Assembly (NCBI GenBank): GCA_022508605.1
Contig: JAFLUX010000001.1
Location: 1-64,000 of the forward strand
Direction: 5' to 3'
DNA from: Bacteroidales bacterium
GTDB lineage: Bacteria; Bacteroidota; Bacteroidia; Bacteroidales; UBA932
DNA length: 64,000 bases
The position numbers and the translations under genes are program-made. The notes under the pieces were generated by a model, which was not told the origin of the DNA, did not search any database, and saw only the letters and a program-made list of their open reading frames with translations. This document shows positions 29,238 through 38,974 of the stretch, piece after piece (position 1 is the first letter of the stretch; every line of letters begins with the position of its first letter).

Positions 29238-30112
29238 AGCTCGAAAGATGATTTTTCCGGAAAGCGGCTCTCGAATGAATCTATAATCGCATTCCTCAGT
29301 TTCTCGAACCTGCCCTTTCCCATCTGCACGTCATTGAGGCACAGCAGGTCTCTGTCTGGTGAGCAGATCGCCTTTTTCACCTTGCCCACGGATGCCGTGC
29401 CGAGAGAGATATGCTTTTTCGAAAGTTTGGAATTATCGACCATCCCTTTATAAAAAAGATAATCGGTAAAAAAGTACTGATTCACATTGCAGGCCTCCCT
29501 GACCATAGTCTGGGACGAGAGAATTTCCTGCCCGACCTGCTCATAAACGGCCTTCATCTCGCTTTTCAGCATGGGCGTACAGATATGCTGCGGACGCAGG
29601 AAACACAATGAAGGTCTCATATTCAGCGCCTTGCGGGCAAGTCTGTCCGAAGTTCTCGTAATCTGCCTGAACATTCCCCTGCAAAGAAGGTGTCTGGAAA
29701 TACCGACGCGCACCTTGCCGCCAGCGAAGAAAGATTCCGGCCGGCATGGCCTCACGGGGAAAAGGTCGTCATTGAAATACAGAAACTGCTCATCCAGGCC
29801 TGGGATATTCTGAAAATGGGTTTCGATAGGGTTGCAGTTGAATGTCGGCAGCAGGGATTCGGGGATAAAATCCTTGTGCAGTACGACATGGCACTTCTCC
29901 CTGTTTATCCAGGCAGGCACCTGGCTCTCGTGGGACACCGCCAGATATACCCTTCTGATGAAAGGCATATTCTTCTCTATGCCCCTCATCAAATATTTCA
30001 GTGTCCCCCAGTCCCGGAAACGCTTTTCCAGCAGCGGACGACGGGTGTATTTCTCATAATCGGCCCTCCACACAGGGTCATTGCCGTCCACATATGCAAT
30101 AACGATATCCAT
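29234..30112 (-). CDS. Stealth-family (capsular polysaccharide phosphotransferase-like) protein
   Basis: CR1-like MDIVIAYVDGNDPVW; CR2-like RDWGTLKYLMRGIEKNMPFIRRVYLAVS...FLYFNDDLFPVRP; start overlaps the stop of the neighbouring GT2. Confidence 0.85.
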   Translation of the reverse strand: MDIVIAYVDGNDPVWRADYEKYTRRPLLEKRFRDWGTLKYLMRGIEKNMPFIRRVYLAVSHESQVPAWINREKCHVVLHKDFIPESLLPTFNCNPIETHFQNIPGLDEQFLYFNDDLFPVRPCRPESFFAGGKVRVGISRHLLCRGMFRQITRTSDRLARKALNMRPSLCFLRPQHICTPMLKSEMKAVYEQVGQEILSSQTMVREACNVNQYFFTDYLFYKGMVDNSKLSKKHISLGTASVGKVKKAICSPDRDLLCLNDVQMGKGRFEKLRNAIIDSFESRFPEKSSFEL

Positions 30113-30172
30113 AGGTCAGATTGCGCGGTAATAGTTTCGGAGCCAAAGATAAGCATTTTCGCCGAGACGGCA

Positions 30173-30859
30173 TCAGTCTTTCACAGGCAGATGTCCGCCG
30201 TCATGGATGACGGCTATCTTGTCTTCAGGAATCTCGTAGCGGTTTACGCCGGTGCGCGGATACTTGAAATCCGGATCGGGAATTCTCCAGTTCGGTCCGT
30301 AGTGGTCTTCTAGGAAAGCTGTCGCAGAGTCCATGACCGGCAAGGTCGTGTTTTCAAAAGGCACATAATGCGTCTTCTTGCTCACCGGAGAGTGACTGAC
30401 AAGCACCTTCAGGCCGCCTTTCAGGGCTATGGAGTCCTTTATGCCTCTGCATCCGTCCTGCGGATAAAACTCAGTCCCGTAATAGCCGCCCTCACCGTCG
30501 GGATACAGATAAAACAGGTCTATATGCACCGATTTATAGCTGAAGGTGTCTTCCCTGCCGAATTTCCCCCCGTCCACAAGAATCTGCCTCCTGTGCCTGA
30601 AACCATTTTCCAGCAGGATACGGTACACGCCGGAATAGTCCTCATCGGCAAAAAGCGCTATGTCTATGTCGAAATCGTGCGCGATGAAACCTTTTTCGCG
30701 CATGGAGCCCAGCAGGGTCCCGTAATGGAGGGAATACGGAACGCCGCAGGTCCGCATTGCGCCGTCCACGATGCCAAGGGCCTTTAGTCCGTAGCGCCGC
30801 AGGATGCGCCGTTTACGCGGGTCGATATATACCTTATGCCAAAATTCTTTTAAACTCAT
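30173..30859 (-). CDS. LicD-family / nucleotidyltransferase-like phosphotransferase
   Basis: PYSLHYGTLLGSMREKGFIAHDFDIDIALF (LicD-like GTLLGxxRxxxxIxxDxDID). Confidence 0.8.
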   Translation of the reverse strand: MSLKEFWHKVYIDPRKRRILRRYGLKALGIVDGAMRTCGVPYSLHYGTLLGSMREKGFIAHDFDIDIALFADEDYSGVYRILLENGFRHRRQILVDGGKFGREDTFSYKSVHIDLFYLYPDGEGGYYGTEFYPQDGCRGIKDSIALKGGLKVLVSHSPVSKKTHYVPFENTTLPVMDSATAFLEDHYGPNWRIPDPDFKYPRTGVNRYEIPEDKIAVIHDGGHLPVKD

Positions 30860-31913
30860 CATAACAAGTCTCGTCTCGTTTCGTTTCATCCATGCTGTCC
30901 ATGAGGCGCCGGTACATGCCGGCCAGGTCGACAGACGCTTCCCAGCCGAGACCGCGAATCCTCGAACAGTCCAGGCGCAGCCGGCTTTCCGGAGGATAGA
31001 CGGACTCGTGACCACTTTCGGTCACCACATCGACGGGGCGCTTCCCAAGCCCGGCGACAAGCTCCGCCATCTGCCTGACAGAGCAGAAGGTGTCTTCGTT
31101 GGCGACATTGTACGCAATGCCGCATTCTCCCCTGAGCAGCAGATAGAACAAGGCCGTAACGGCATCTACGGTATAAATATACGGTTTTGCGGAGCGCCCC
31201 GGAGTGTGCAGCACTATATCCTTGCCGCCCAGGGCGCTTTTGGCGAACTGGACGAATACCCGCCTATCGGACTCCGCAACGCCCGGGCCGAAAGTCTGCG
31301 TGAGACGGGCAATCACCACAGGAACGCCGTACTCGGAGCAATAGGCCTTGCAGAGGCTCTCCGCCATGCGCTTTGCCATAGGATAGGAACTTCTCGGTTG
31401 CAGCGGGTCCACGAAGCCCTGACAGGATTCGCTGATGAGGACATCCTCGTGAATCTCTCCGTACACTTCGATTGAAGACACGAAAACGATTTTCCTGGCG
31501 CCTCCGTACCGCAGGGCATGCTTCAGGATTTTTTCCGTCCCGTGCAGTATGGCCCCGGCAGTCTCTACCGGGTGGTCGCAGAAAAAGGACGAGGCGGTAG
31601 GAGAAGCGCAGTGAATCACGTAATCCGCTCCGGGACACGGGATAGGCTCGTTTGCCAGGTCGCATGTAAAGAGACGCAGATGCTCCGATTCAGCGCCCAC
31701 GGCATGTTCCAGTTTCCGCCTGTCGCGTCCGAGCGCATATACCGTCAGGCCGAGCCCGTTCAACATGTCTGCACGGAGCAGCGCACGGACGGCCAGGCTG
31801 CCGACAAGACCTCCGGCTCCGGTCACGAGGACAGATGCCCCGCGAAGTTTCCCCATATCGGGAATCGCCCCGGCCATGGCGTCTATATCGCGCGACAGCA
31901 ATTCTTCATTCAT
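30834..31913 (-). CDS. NAD-dependent epimerase/dehydratase
   Basis: SVLVTGAGGLVGSLAVRALL; IHCASPTAS; SSIEVYGE; YPMAKRMAE. Confidence 0.9.
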   Translation of the reverse strand: MNEELLSRDIDAMAGAIPDMGKLRGASVLVTGAGGLVGSLAVRALLRADMLNGLGLTVYALGRDRRKLEHAVGAESEHLRLFTCDLANEPIPCPGADYVIHCASPTASSFFCDHPVETAGAILHGTEKILKHALRYGGARKIVFVSSIEVYGEIHEDVLISESCQGFVDPLQPRSSYPMAKRMAESLCKAYCSEYGVPVVIARLTQTFGPGVAESDRRVFVQFAKSALGGKDIVLHTPGRSAKPYIYTVDAVTALFYLLLRGECGIAYNVANEDTFCSVRQMAELVAGLGKRPVDVVTESGHESVYPPESRLRLDCSRIRGLGWEASVDLAGMYRRLMDSMDETKRDETCYDEFKRILA

Positions 31914-32632
31914 ATCTCAAAGCCGAAAATCTGATAGTTGTCGTTGATTTCCTGCAGGGTCTTGAACATGTAGAAGTCCGCGGGCGTCGTGATTTTGATG
32001 TTGGACGGAGACCCGGGCACCAAGTGCATGTCGTATCCGTACTCCGTCATCATGGAGCAGGAGTCGATGAAATCGTGCCTCCCCTCTGCTGCCGCCCGCC
32101 TGTGTGCGGCCAGTATGTCGCCGAGTATGAAACACTGGGGAGCGCGCACTATATATGAATCTTTCCGCGGCGGGATGTCCAGTGTCCCGTCATCATTCCT
32201 GATGATGAACGTTTCGCTGCTCGGTATGCATGTGATGGCATTCCCGTACTCCCGCACGGCAGCGATGCATTCCGAAATGACCTCCTTTTCCACCAAGGGG
32301 CGCACACCGTCATGAATCAGCACGATGCTGTCTTCGGAGGCATGTGCGGCGGCGGCCGAAAGGCCGTTGAATATGGAATCCTGGCCGGTCTCTCCGCCGG
32401 GCACTATGTCCACGACTTTTCCTATGCCATAGCTCTTGACGAGTCTTTCAAGGTAGGGAATCCATCCGGAAATGCAGGAAACGACTATTTTGTCGATTTC
32501 GCTGTGCTCATTGAAGATTTCGAGGGTATATATGATGATGGGTTTCCCGTTGAGTTTGAGAAACTGTTTCGGACATGAAGCCACGTTCATTCTCTGGCCG
32601 GTCCCTCCCGCGAATATTACGGCGATGTTCAT
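31910..32632 (-). CDS. IspD-family cytidylyltransferase (MEP or ribitol-5-P/polyol-P type)
   Basis: MNIAVIFAGGTGQRMNVASCPKQFLKLNGKPIIIYTLEIF; VLIHDGVRPLV. Confidence 0.88.
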   Translation of the reverse strand: MNIAVIFAGGTGQRMNVASCPKQFLKLNGKPIIIYTLEIFNEHSEIDKIVVSCISGWIPYLERLVKSYGIGKVVDIVPGGETGQDSIFNGLSAAAAHASEDSIVLIHDGVRPLVEKEVISECIAAVREYGNAITCIPSSETFIIRNDDGTLDIPPRKDSYIVRAPQCFILGDILAAHRRAAAEGRHDFIDSCSMMTEYGYDMHLVPGSPSNIKITTPADFYMFKTLQEINDNYQIFGFEI

Positions 32633-32753
32633 GTATGGATGAATAATATGCAAATGTAGTGAAAAACAGGGAACTTTCCTTGAGGCCGGCATAACGAAAA
32701 CGCAGGACCGCAATGCAGTCCCGCGTAGGAGAGTGTGTCCCCGACAAACTTTG

Positions 32754-32906
32754 TCAGAAGCGGTCCTCAGAGGAGACGGTGAGCTTCTTGCGTCCGTGAC
32801 GGCGGCGTGCGGCGAGCACGCGGCGGCCGTTGGGAGTGCTCATGCGCTCACGGAATCCGTGCTTGTTGACTCTCTTGCGGTTTGAGGGTTGGTATGTACG
32901 TTTCAT
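32754..32906 (-). CDS. rpmH: 50S ribosomal protein L34 (50 aa; below ORF-track cutoff)
   Basis: Hand translation [50 protein letters not shown]. Confidence 0.96.
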   Translation of the reverse strand: MKRTYQPSNRKRVNKHGFRERMSTPNGRRVLAARRRHGRKKLTVSSEDRF

Positions 32907-32944
32907 ATCTAATTTGTTAATTATTCAAAAACGGGAGGGCAAAG

Positions 32945-33550
32945 TTAGTATTTTCTGACCTCAATTACAAATTTTTCTTCAAAATAATCGTCTTTAAGCC
33001 ATTCCGATATGCTCCATACCCTGATGGACGAAGAAGGATAAGCGTACTTTCGGCAGAAATCAGAAATCTCAGAGTGCACATCCCCGCCCTTGAGGCAGAT
33101 GATGCCGTGCCTGAACTTCCCCCTCACCCAGGGGAAAAGTTTGGAGAGCGTGGCCACGGCCCTTGTCACCACCCAGTCGAACGATTCTCCGAGAGCCTCC
33201 GCCCTCGCATTCATGCATCGCACATTGCCAAGCGAAAGCCCGGCTGCCACGGCCCCTGCCACCGTCAGCTTCTTTCCCACGGAATCGCAGAGCGTAAATG
33301 AAGTATCGGGGTATTCCATCGCGAGCGGAATGCCCGGAAAGCCGCCGCCGGTGCCCAAATCGAGCACCGAGGCCCCGTCCCATACGCCGGCAGGATAGTG
33401 CAGTTCGAGATATCTGGCAATCGCCAGCGAATGCAGTATGTGATGCCCGTACAGGGCGTCTATATCCTTGCGCGACACCACGTTTATGCGCTCGTTCCAT
33501 TCGCGGTACAGGGCGACGGCCGTGGCAAAGTCCGCTTCCCGGCTTCTCAT
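32945..33550 (-). CDS. rsmG: 16S rRNA (guanine527-N7)-methyltransferase
   Basis: NVVSRKD..., HILHSLAIARYL, VLDLGTGGGFPGIPLAM, VTRAVA. Confidence 0.93.
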   Translation of the reverse strand: MRSREADFATAVALYREWNERINVVSRKDIDALYGHHILHSLAIARYLELHYPAGVWDGASVLDLGTGGGFPGIPLAMEYPDTSFTLCDSVGKKLTVAGAVAAGLSLGNVRCMNARAEALGESFDWVVTRAVATLSKLFPWVRGKFRHGIICLKGGDVHSEISDFCRKYAYPSSSIRVWSISEWLKDDYFEEKFVIEVRKY

Positions 33551-36303
33551 TGCGCCTCTATCAGCAGGACTGCGCTCTGGAAAGGACGCTTGAGGTCCAT
33601 GTTGAGCCCTGCATTCATAAGGTAATCTCCGCCGAACACTTTGCCGTCGCCCCAGAAGGACTTGCGCTCAGGGCAGAGCTCGGTCACTTTGTAGCGCAGA
33701 GCAGGATCAAGCCCGTCCATTCTGAACTCGGGGACAGGAGCGCGTCCGCCGTACTGAAGGCAGAAAGCGAAGAGCACGGCCCGCCTGCCGTCTTTCGAGA
33801 CATAGGACATGGCATAGTGATTGCCCTCGTAAGGCGAGCCTATACGGTAAAGGTCCCCGTCGAAGACTATGTCGCGGAACTCCTTGTAGGCTGCCAGATA
33901 ATTCCTGACATACTCTTTTTCCTCATCGTTGAGCAGCTTCGGCTGTATCTCCATGCCCAGACGGGCACTCGCGGCCATGTCGCAGCGGAACTTGAGCGGG
34001 GTCATGCGTCCTGTCTGGTGGTTGGGCGAAGCGGAAATGTGGGACCCCATCATCTGGGCAGGATATATGAAACTGGCACCGTACTGCATGTAGGCGCGGC
34101 AGAATGCATCCGTATTGTCGCTGGTCCATACTTCATTGGCCCAGCTCATCACTCCGTAGTCGACCCTTCCGCCTCCTGACGAGCAGGACTGGAGAAGCAC
34201 TTTAGGGTATTTCGCCCGCACTCTCTCGAGCACGTTGTAGTATCCTCTTATGTAGTCCACCCAGAAATTGGCCTGATGGCTCTCGTAATCCGAACCCACA
34301 TTGTACACATGCCTGTTGCAGTCCCATTTGATGTAGTCTATGTCGCCGAGCTGCATGGTCCTGTCGAATACCCCGAACACGAAATCCTGCACCTGCGGAT
34401 TGCTGAGGTCGAGCAGCAGCTGATTGCGGGCCGGATAGGCCTCGCGCCCTTTCTCCACGACCACCCATTCCGGATGTTTTTCATACAGACGGGACTTGGG
34501 ATTCACCATTTCCGGCTCTATCCATATACCGAATTTAAGTCCCTTGGCATGGGCATAGTCGGCAAGATACCCTATTCCCTCGGGAATCTTCTCGGCATTC
34601 AGCTCCCAGTCTCCGAGTCCTGCCTTGTCGTTGTTGCGCGCATACTCACCCGTGCCGAACCACCCGTCGTCTAGCACGAACATCTCGAGCCCGAGCGAAG
34701 CGGCGTCGTCTATCATGTCGGTGAGCGTCTTGGTGTTGAACGCGAAATAGGCTCCCTCCCAGCTGTTCAGCAGGGTCGGGGTATGCATGGACGCATCATA
34801 CATGCCGTATCTGCGCGCCCAGTCGTGCAGGTTGCGGCTGGCCTGGCCGGCCCCGCGGAGGCTGTAGGTCCACACCATCTCAGGGGTCACGAATGTCTCC
34901 CCCTTGCCTAAGGTGTATTCCGCACCGGAAGGATGTATGCCGGAGAGTATGTAAAGATGTCCGGCCTCGTCCATCTGGAAATTCATTTTGTAGTTGCCGC
35001 TCCAGCGAAGCGCCCCGGCGATGACTTCCCCGTTGCGCTCGTCCAGCACTTCGGACCCCATGCTCAGCATGAACGAAGGGTTGGAACGCTGGCTGGTGCG
35101 CACACCGTCGCGCACCTCTATGGTCTTCACGCCGTGCGTAAGCACCTCCGTCTCCATATACATTTCATGGGCCCAGGCCCCGTGGAAATGCGTAAGGGCA
35201 TATTTGGGGGCATAAACAGGCAGGCACGACGAATAATAGTCGCGCAGGATTATGCTCTTTTTGCCCTCGTTGACGATTTCGGAATGCGCCGTTATGATGT
35301 CTTCCGCCTCGTAGGCATCGAATACCAGCCTGACAAGCAGGGGCTGTTTGGAGTCACGCAGCAGCACCGTGGTGCGGACTGCCCCGTCAGGGAGGGTCTC
35401 CGAAGAATGCGATTCATAAAGCAGCTCCGTATTAAGCCCGCCGTCAGGCCAGGTGACGGCAAGGGCAGGTTCATAGACGAAACGCCCGCCCGCAGCAGGA
35501 TACATCTGCAAGGCTCCGACGGAATGCGAATCCGTATAGGCGTTGTATCCGGCGAAGTCTCCGGCATTTGCGATTTTGGGGCCGTAATGCCTGAAATTCA
35601 GCGGCCTCCCCTGCTTGCCCACCATAACGAGCGAGGTATTGCCGGTATCTACGCTGATGTAGTGCCAGTCGGCCGAAATGGCCTGGAAAGAAATTCCCAA
35701 GGCCGCGATGATGATGATTACTGCATTTTTCATTTTATCGAGAATTATTTTCGCCCTGCGGATACGGGTCCGTACAGTATTGAGTTCCAGTCCCGTTTCC
35801 TCAGCTATTTCCTTGTATTGCATGCCTTCTATAAGGCGTTTGCGGGCCACGTCCCGGTAAAGCTCCGGCAGCCCGTCCACAAGCCCCTCGCTTTCCTCCC
35901 GCGCCTCGGTTTTTATTATGCCCTCGAGGGCATCTTCGGCTCCGTTTCCTATGGAATCCACCGCATTGAGGGCCCCGGGGTCGCCGTCGAAGGAGATGCA
36001 CCCGCGCTGCCGCCGCATCTCCTGGTCTATGACATCCAGCGCCGTATTGCGGGCTATACGCTTCAGCCACACCTCGAAGCGTCCGAGGGCAGGGTCGTAT
36101 GTACCTATCTGCCTGAACGCTTTCTCGAAGGTCTTGGAACAGATATCTTCTATATAGAAGCGGTCGAGGTGTTTCATGCTCGTGCGCAGATAAGTTCGGA
36201 CCGAACCTATGTTCGCATCCCACAGTGCCGTAAAGGCCGTGCCGTCGCCTATGATGGCACGCCGCACCAGTTCATCAATGTGCTTCGAGCCAGTTTGAGC
36301 CAT
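33547..36303 (-). CDS. ECF sigma factor fused in frame to a GH36 alpha-galactosidase (918 aa)
   Basis: Sigma2/sigma4 in residues ~1-190, then MKNAVIIIIAALGISFQAISA signal/TM-like segment (internal ATG at 35733), then GH36 with YIKWDCNRH and TSDNTDAFCR motifs; no in-frame stop between. Confidence 0.85.
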   Translation of the reverse strand: MAQTGSKHIDELVRRAIIGDGTAFTALWDANIGSVRTYLRTSMKHLDRFYIEDICSKTFEKAFRQIGTYDPALGRFEVWLKRIARNTALDVIDQEMRRQRGCISFDGDPGALNAVDSIGNGAEDALEGIIKTEAREESEGLVDGLPELYRDVARKRLIEGMQYKEIAEETGLELNTVRTRIRRAKIILDKMKNAVIIIIAALGISFQAISADWHYISVDTGNTSLVMVGKQGRPLNFRHYGPKIANAGDFAGYNAYTDSHSVGALQMYPAAGGRFVYEPALAVTWPDGGLNTELLYESHSSETLPDGAVRTTVLLRDSKQPLLVRLVFDAYEAEDIITAHSEIVNEGKKSIILRDYYSSCLPVYAPKYALTHFHGAWAHEMYMETEVLTHGVKTIEVRDGVRTSQRSNPSFMLSMGSEVLDERNGEVIAGALRWSGNYKMNFQMDEAGHLYILSGIHPSGAEYTLGKGETFVTPEMVWTYSLRGAGQASRNLHDWARRYGMYDASMHTPTLLNSWEGAYFAFNTKTLTDMIDDAASLGLEMFVLDDGWFGTGEYARNNDKAGLGDWELNAEKIPEGIGYLADYAHAKGLKFGIWIEPEMVNPKSRLYEKHPEWVVVEKGREAYPARNQLLLDLSNPQVQDFVFGVFDRTMQLGDIDYIKWDCNRHVYNVGSDYESHQANFWVDYIRGYYNVLERVRAKYPKVLLQSCSSGGGRVDYGVMSWANEVWTSDNTDAFCRAYMQYGASFIYPAQMMGSHISASPNHQTGRMTPLKFRCDMAASARLGMEIQPKLLNDEEKEYVRNYLAAYKEFRDIVFDGDLYRIGSPYEGNHYAMSYVSKDGRRAVLFAFCLQYGGRAPVPEFRMDGLDPALRYKVTELCPERKSFWGDGKVFGGDYLMNAGLNMDLKRPFQSAVLLIEAQ

Positions 36304-38860
36304 AATTGCATTCTACAGTAAGCGGAACATTCAGCGCGGCAACGCCCTGCATTTCTTCCACGAGCAGGCCGCGCACCGCATCCGTCTCCGTGCGCGGCAC
36401 TTCCAGCAGCAGTTCGTCGTGGATTTGCAGCACCATGCGCGCTTTCAGGGAAGATTCGCGAAGGCGCCTGTCCACAGACACCATCGCAAGTTTGATTATG
36501 TCGGCGCTCGTTCCCTGTATGGGGGCATTGACGGCATTGCGTTCCGCGAACGCCCTCACCGTGGCATTGCCGCTGACAACGTCCGGAACATAGCGCCGTC
36601 TCCCGAAAAGGGTCTGCACATAACCCTTCTCGCGTGCCCCGGACAGGGTTTCGTCTATCCACGCCCTTATGCTGGGGAAAGAATCGAAATAGTCATCTAT
36701 GAGCTTCTGGGCCTCGCTGCGGGAGCAGGCCAGGTTCTGCGCCAGGCCGAAAGCGGATATGCCGTACATGATGCCGAAATTGGCGGTCTTGGCGATGCGC
36801 CTTTGCTCTGCAGTCACTCCGGACACAGGCACGCCGAATATCCTCGAGGCCGTGGCGGAATGTATGTCCGTCCCCTCCCTGAATGCCTCGCACAGATGCG
36901 CATCGCCGCTCAGATGGGCCATGATGCGCAGCTCTATCTGCGAATAGTCCGCGCTCATGATTACTGAAGACGAGTCTTCCGGCACGAAGGCCTTGCGTAT
37001 TTCCCTGCCCTGGTCGGTGCGTATGGGGATGTTCTGGAGATTGGGATTGGAGCTCGACAGCCGTCCTGTGGCGGTAAGGGCCTGATTGAAAGTCGTATGC
37101 ACCCTGCCGTCGAGCGGACTTACCCACGAGGCGAAAGGTTCTATGTATGTGCCGAGCAGCTTGCGCAGGCCACGGTAATCCAGGATAGCCTCTATCACAG
37201 GGCTGCGGTCCGAGAGTTCGGACAGGGTCTTTTCATCGGTCGGCCAGCTGCCCTTGCGCGGTTTCTTCGCCTTGGGGTCGATTGCCATCTTTTCAAACAG
37301 CAGCTCGCCTATCTGTTTGGGAGAATTGACATTGAGATTCGGGTCTCCCGCGATTTCCCGTATCTGCGCCTCCCTTGCTGCCGCCTGAGAGCGCAGTGTG
37401 CCCGCAAAACTGTCGAGAGTGCCGAGATCCACTTTGACTCCAGCCTCTTCCATGCGGCAAAGTACCTTTATCAGCGGCTCCTCCATGCCGTCATACAGCT
37501 CGCGCAGCCGTTTGTCGCAGCCGTCAAGGGCTTCGAACAGCGCATCCGCAAGCGGGATGAGCGCCGCTGCTTCCCTGCTGCGGTCGGCAGACACATCCGA
37601 AAACAGCGAGGCTTCCTCATCTGCCGCGCAAAGCTCCGCCCCGAGAACGGAAGACACCATGTCTTCCAGTTTGTGGCTGCTCTCCGGGTTGAGCAGATAG
37701 TGCAGTATCTCGACGTCCTCCAGCCTGCCGCGAACTTCTATCCCGCCGAGGGACAGCGCCCGCATCTGCGCCTTAAGAGAAATTCCCGTCTTGGTCACGG
37801 AGGCGTCGGCAAGAATGTCCCGGAACTCCGCAGGCTCGCCGAATGCCACGCCGCTGCCATCGGACACGTACAAAAGGCCGTCGGCAAGATGCATGGCGAT
37901 GCGGCTCCCCTTCACTTCCGACGCAGACACTGGCTTCACCTCTATTTCCCTTGCCGCCGCCCCGGCAGAGGGCCTGCCGCCTGAAAGCGCAGGAGAAATT
38001 TTCGCAAGAAGCCGCCGCAGGGATGGAAACTCGAATTCACTGAAAAGCGCATCGGCCTCCGGGGTCAGGACGAGGGAGAGTCTCATGTCCTCCGTTTTCG
38101 TGTCCACGGTAAGATCCGTCTTTATGGTAACCAGCTCACGTGAAAGCGCCATGTGGTCTTCCGCAGCACGGAACAGGTCCTGCTGGCGCGGGGTGAGTTC
38201 GTCAAGACGGGCGTATATTCCTTCCACCGAGCCGTATTTGCGCAGCAGCTTGGAAGCGCCCACGGGGCCTACCCCCTGCACTCCCGGCACATTGTCGGAG
38301 CTGTCTCCGCAAATCGCCAGCATGTCTATCACCTGCCGGCAGCTGTCTATGCCCCATTTTTCGCAAATCTCCCTTTCGCCCAGCACCTCGTTGTCCGCCC
38401 CGGACTTTCCCGGCCTGTACTGGAAGATGCGGGGCGACACCAGCTGTCCGTAATCCTTGTCGGGGGTCACCATGTACACGTCCATGCCCTCGGAGGCGCA
38501 GCGCACGGCGACGGACCCTATCACGTCGTCAGCCTCGAATCCTGGAATCATCAGCACCGGCATGCCGAGCGAGCGGACTATGGCCGTAAGCGGTTCAAGG
38601 GCATCTATCACCAGTTGAGGAGTCTCCCCCCGGTTTGCCTTGTACTCCGGATAAAGGGCGTTGCGGAAAGTCCCGCCCGGAGGGTCGAAGGCGACGGCGA
38701 TATGGGTAGGCTTCTCCCTGTCCACCAATTCCAGCAGGTATTTGGAAAATCCGAAAAGTATGGAAGTGTCCACACCCTTCGAGTTCACCATGGGCCTTCC
38801 GAGAAAGGCGTAGTACATTTTGAAGACAAGCGCGTGGCCGTCGATAAGAAAAAGTCTCAT
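36275..38860 (-). CDS. polA: DNA polymerase I
   Basis: 5' nuclease MRLFLIDGHALVFKMYYAF; pol motifs MSADYSQIELRIMAHLSGD, RRIAKTANFGIMYGIS, QIHDELLLEVP. Confidence 0.95.
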   Translation of the reverse strand: MRLFLIDGHALVFKMYYAFLGRPMVNSKGVDTSILFGFSKYLLELVDREKPTHIAVAFDPPGGTFRNALYPEYKANRGETPQLVIDALEPLTAIVRSLGMPVLMIPGFEADDVIGSVAVRCASEGMDVYMVTPDKDYGQLVSPRIFQYRPGKSGADNEVLGEREICEKWGIDSCRQVIDMLAICGDSSDNVPGVQGVGPVGASKLLRKYGSVEGIYARLDELTPRQQDLFRAAEDHMALSRELVTIKTDLTVDTKTEDMRLSLVLTPEADALFSEFEFPSLRRLLAKISPALSGGRPSAGAAAREIEVKPVSASEVKGSRIAMHLADGLLYVSDGSGVAFGEPAEFRDILADASVTKTGISLKAQMRALSLGGIEVRGRLEDVEILHYLLNPESSHKLEDMVSSVLGAELCAADEEASLFSDVSADRSREAAALIPLADALFEALDGCDKRLRELYDGMEEPLIKVLCRMEEAGVKVDLGTLDSFAGTLRSQAAAREAQIREIAGDPNLNVNSPKQIGELLFEKMAIDPKAKKPRKGSWPTDEKTLSELSDRSPVIEAILDYRGLRKLLGTYIEPFASWVSPLDGRVHTTFNQALTATGRLSSSNPNLQNIPIRTDQGREIRKAFVPEDSSSVIMSADYSQIELRIMAHLSGDAHLCEAFREGTDIHSATASRIFGVPVSGVTAEQRRIAKTANFGIMYGISAFGLAQNLACSRSEAQKLIDDYFDSFPSIRAWIDETLSGAREKGYVQTLFGRRRYVPDVVSGNATVRAFAERNAVNAPIQGTSADIIKLAMVSVDRRLRESSLKARMVLQIHDELLLEVPRTETDAVRGLLVEEMQGVAALNVPLTVECNYGSNWLEAH

Positions 38861-38885
38861 AAGGCGCAGACAAAGTTAAGAAAAA

Positions 38886-38917
38886 TTTGGCTTTTTACAG
38901 ATTTTGCCTTACATTAG
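38886..38917 (+). promoter_or_regulatory. Putative Bacteroidetes-type promoter for the 38975-64000 operon
   Basis: TTTG (38886-38889) N20 TACATTAG (38910-38917), one mismatch to TAnnTTTG, about 58 bp before the first ATG. Confidence 0.4.
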
Positions 38918-38974
38918 TAGTCTGACATTGCAATTTCTCGGATTATACCACATTTTTTTCACAAAATAAACTCT

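Noticed and set aside
34933-36321. 462-aa + strand ORF opposite the sigma-GH36 ORF
   Set aside because: Antisense shadow; the minus strand encodes recognised sigma and GH36 motifs throughout.
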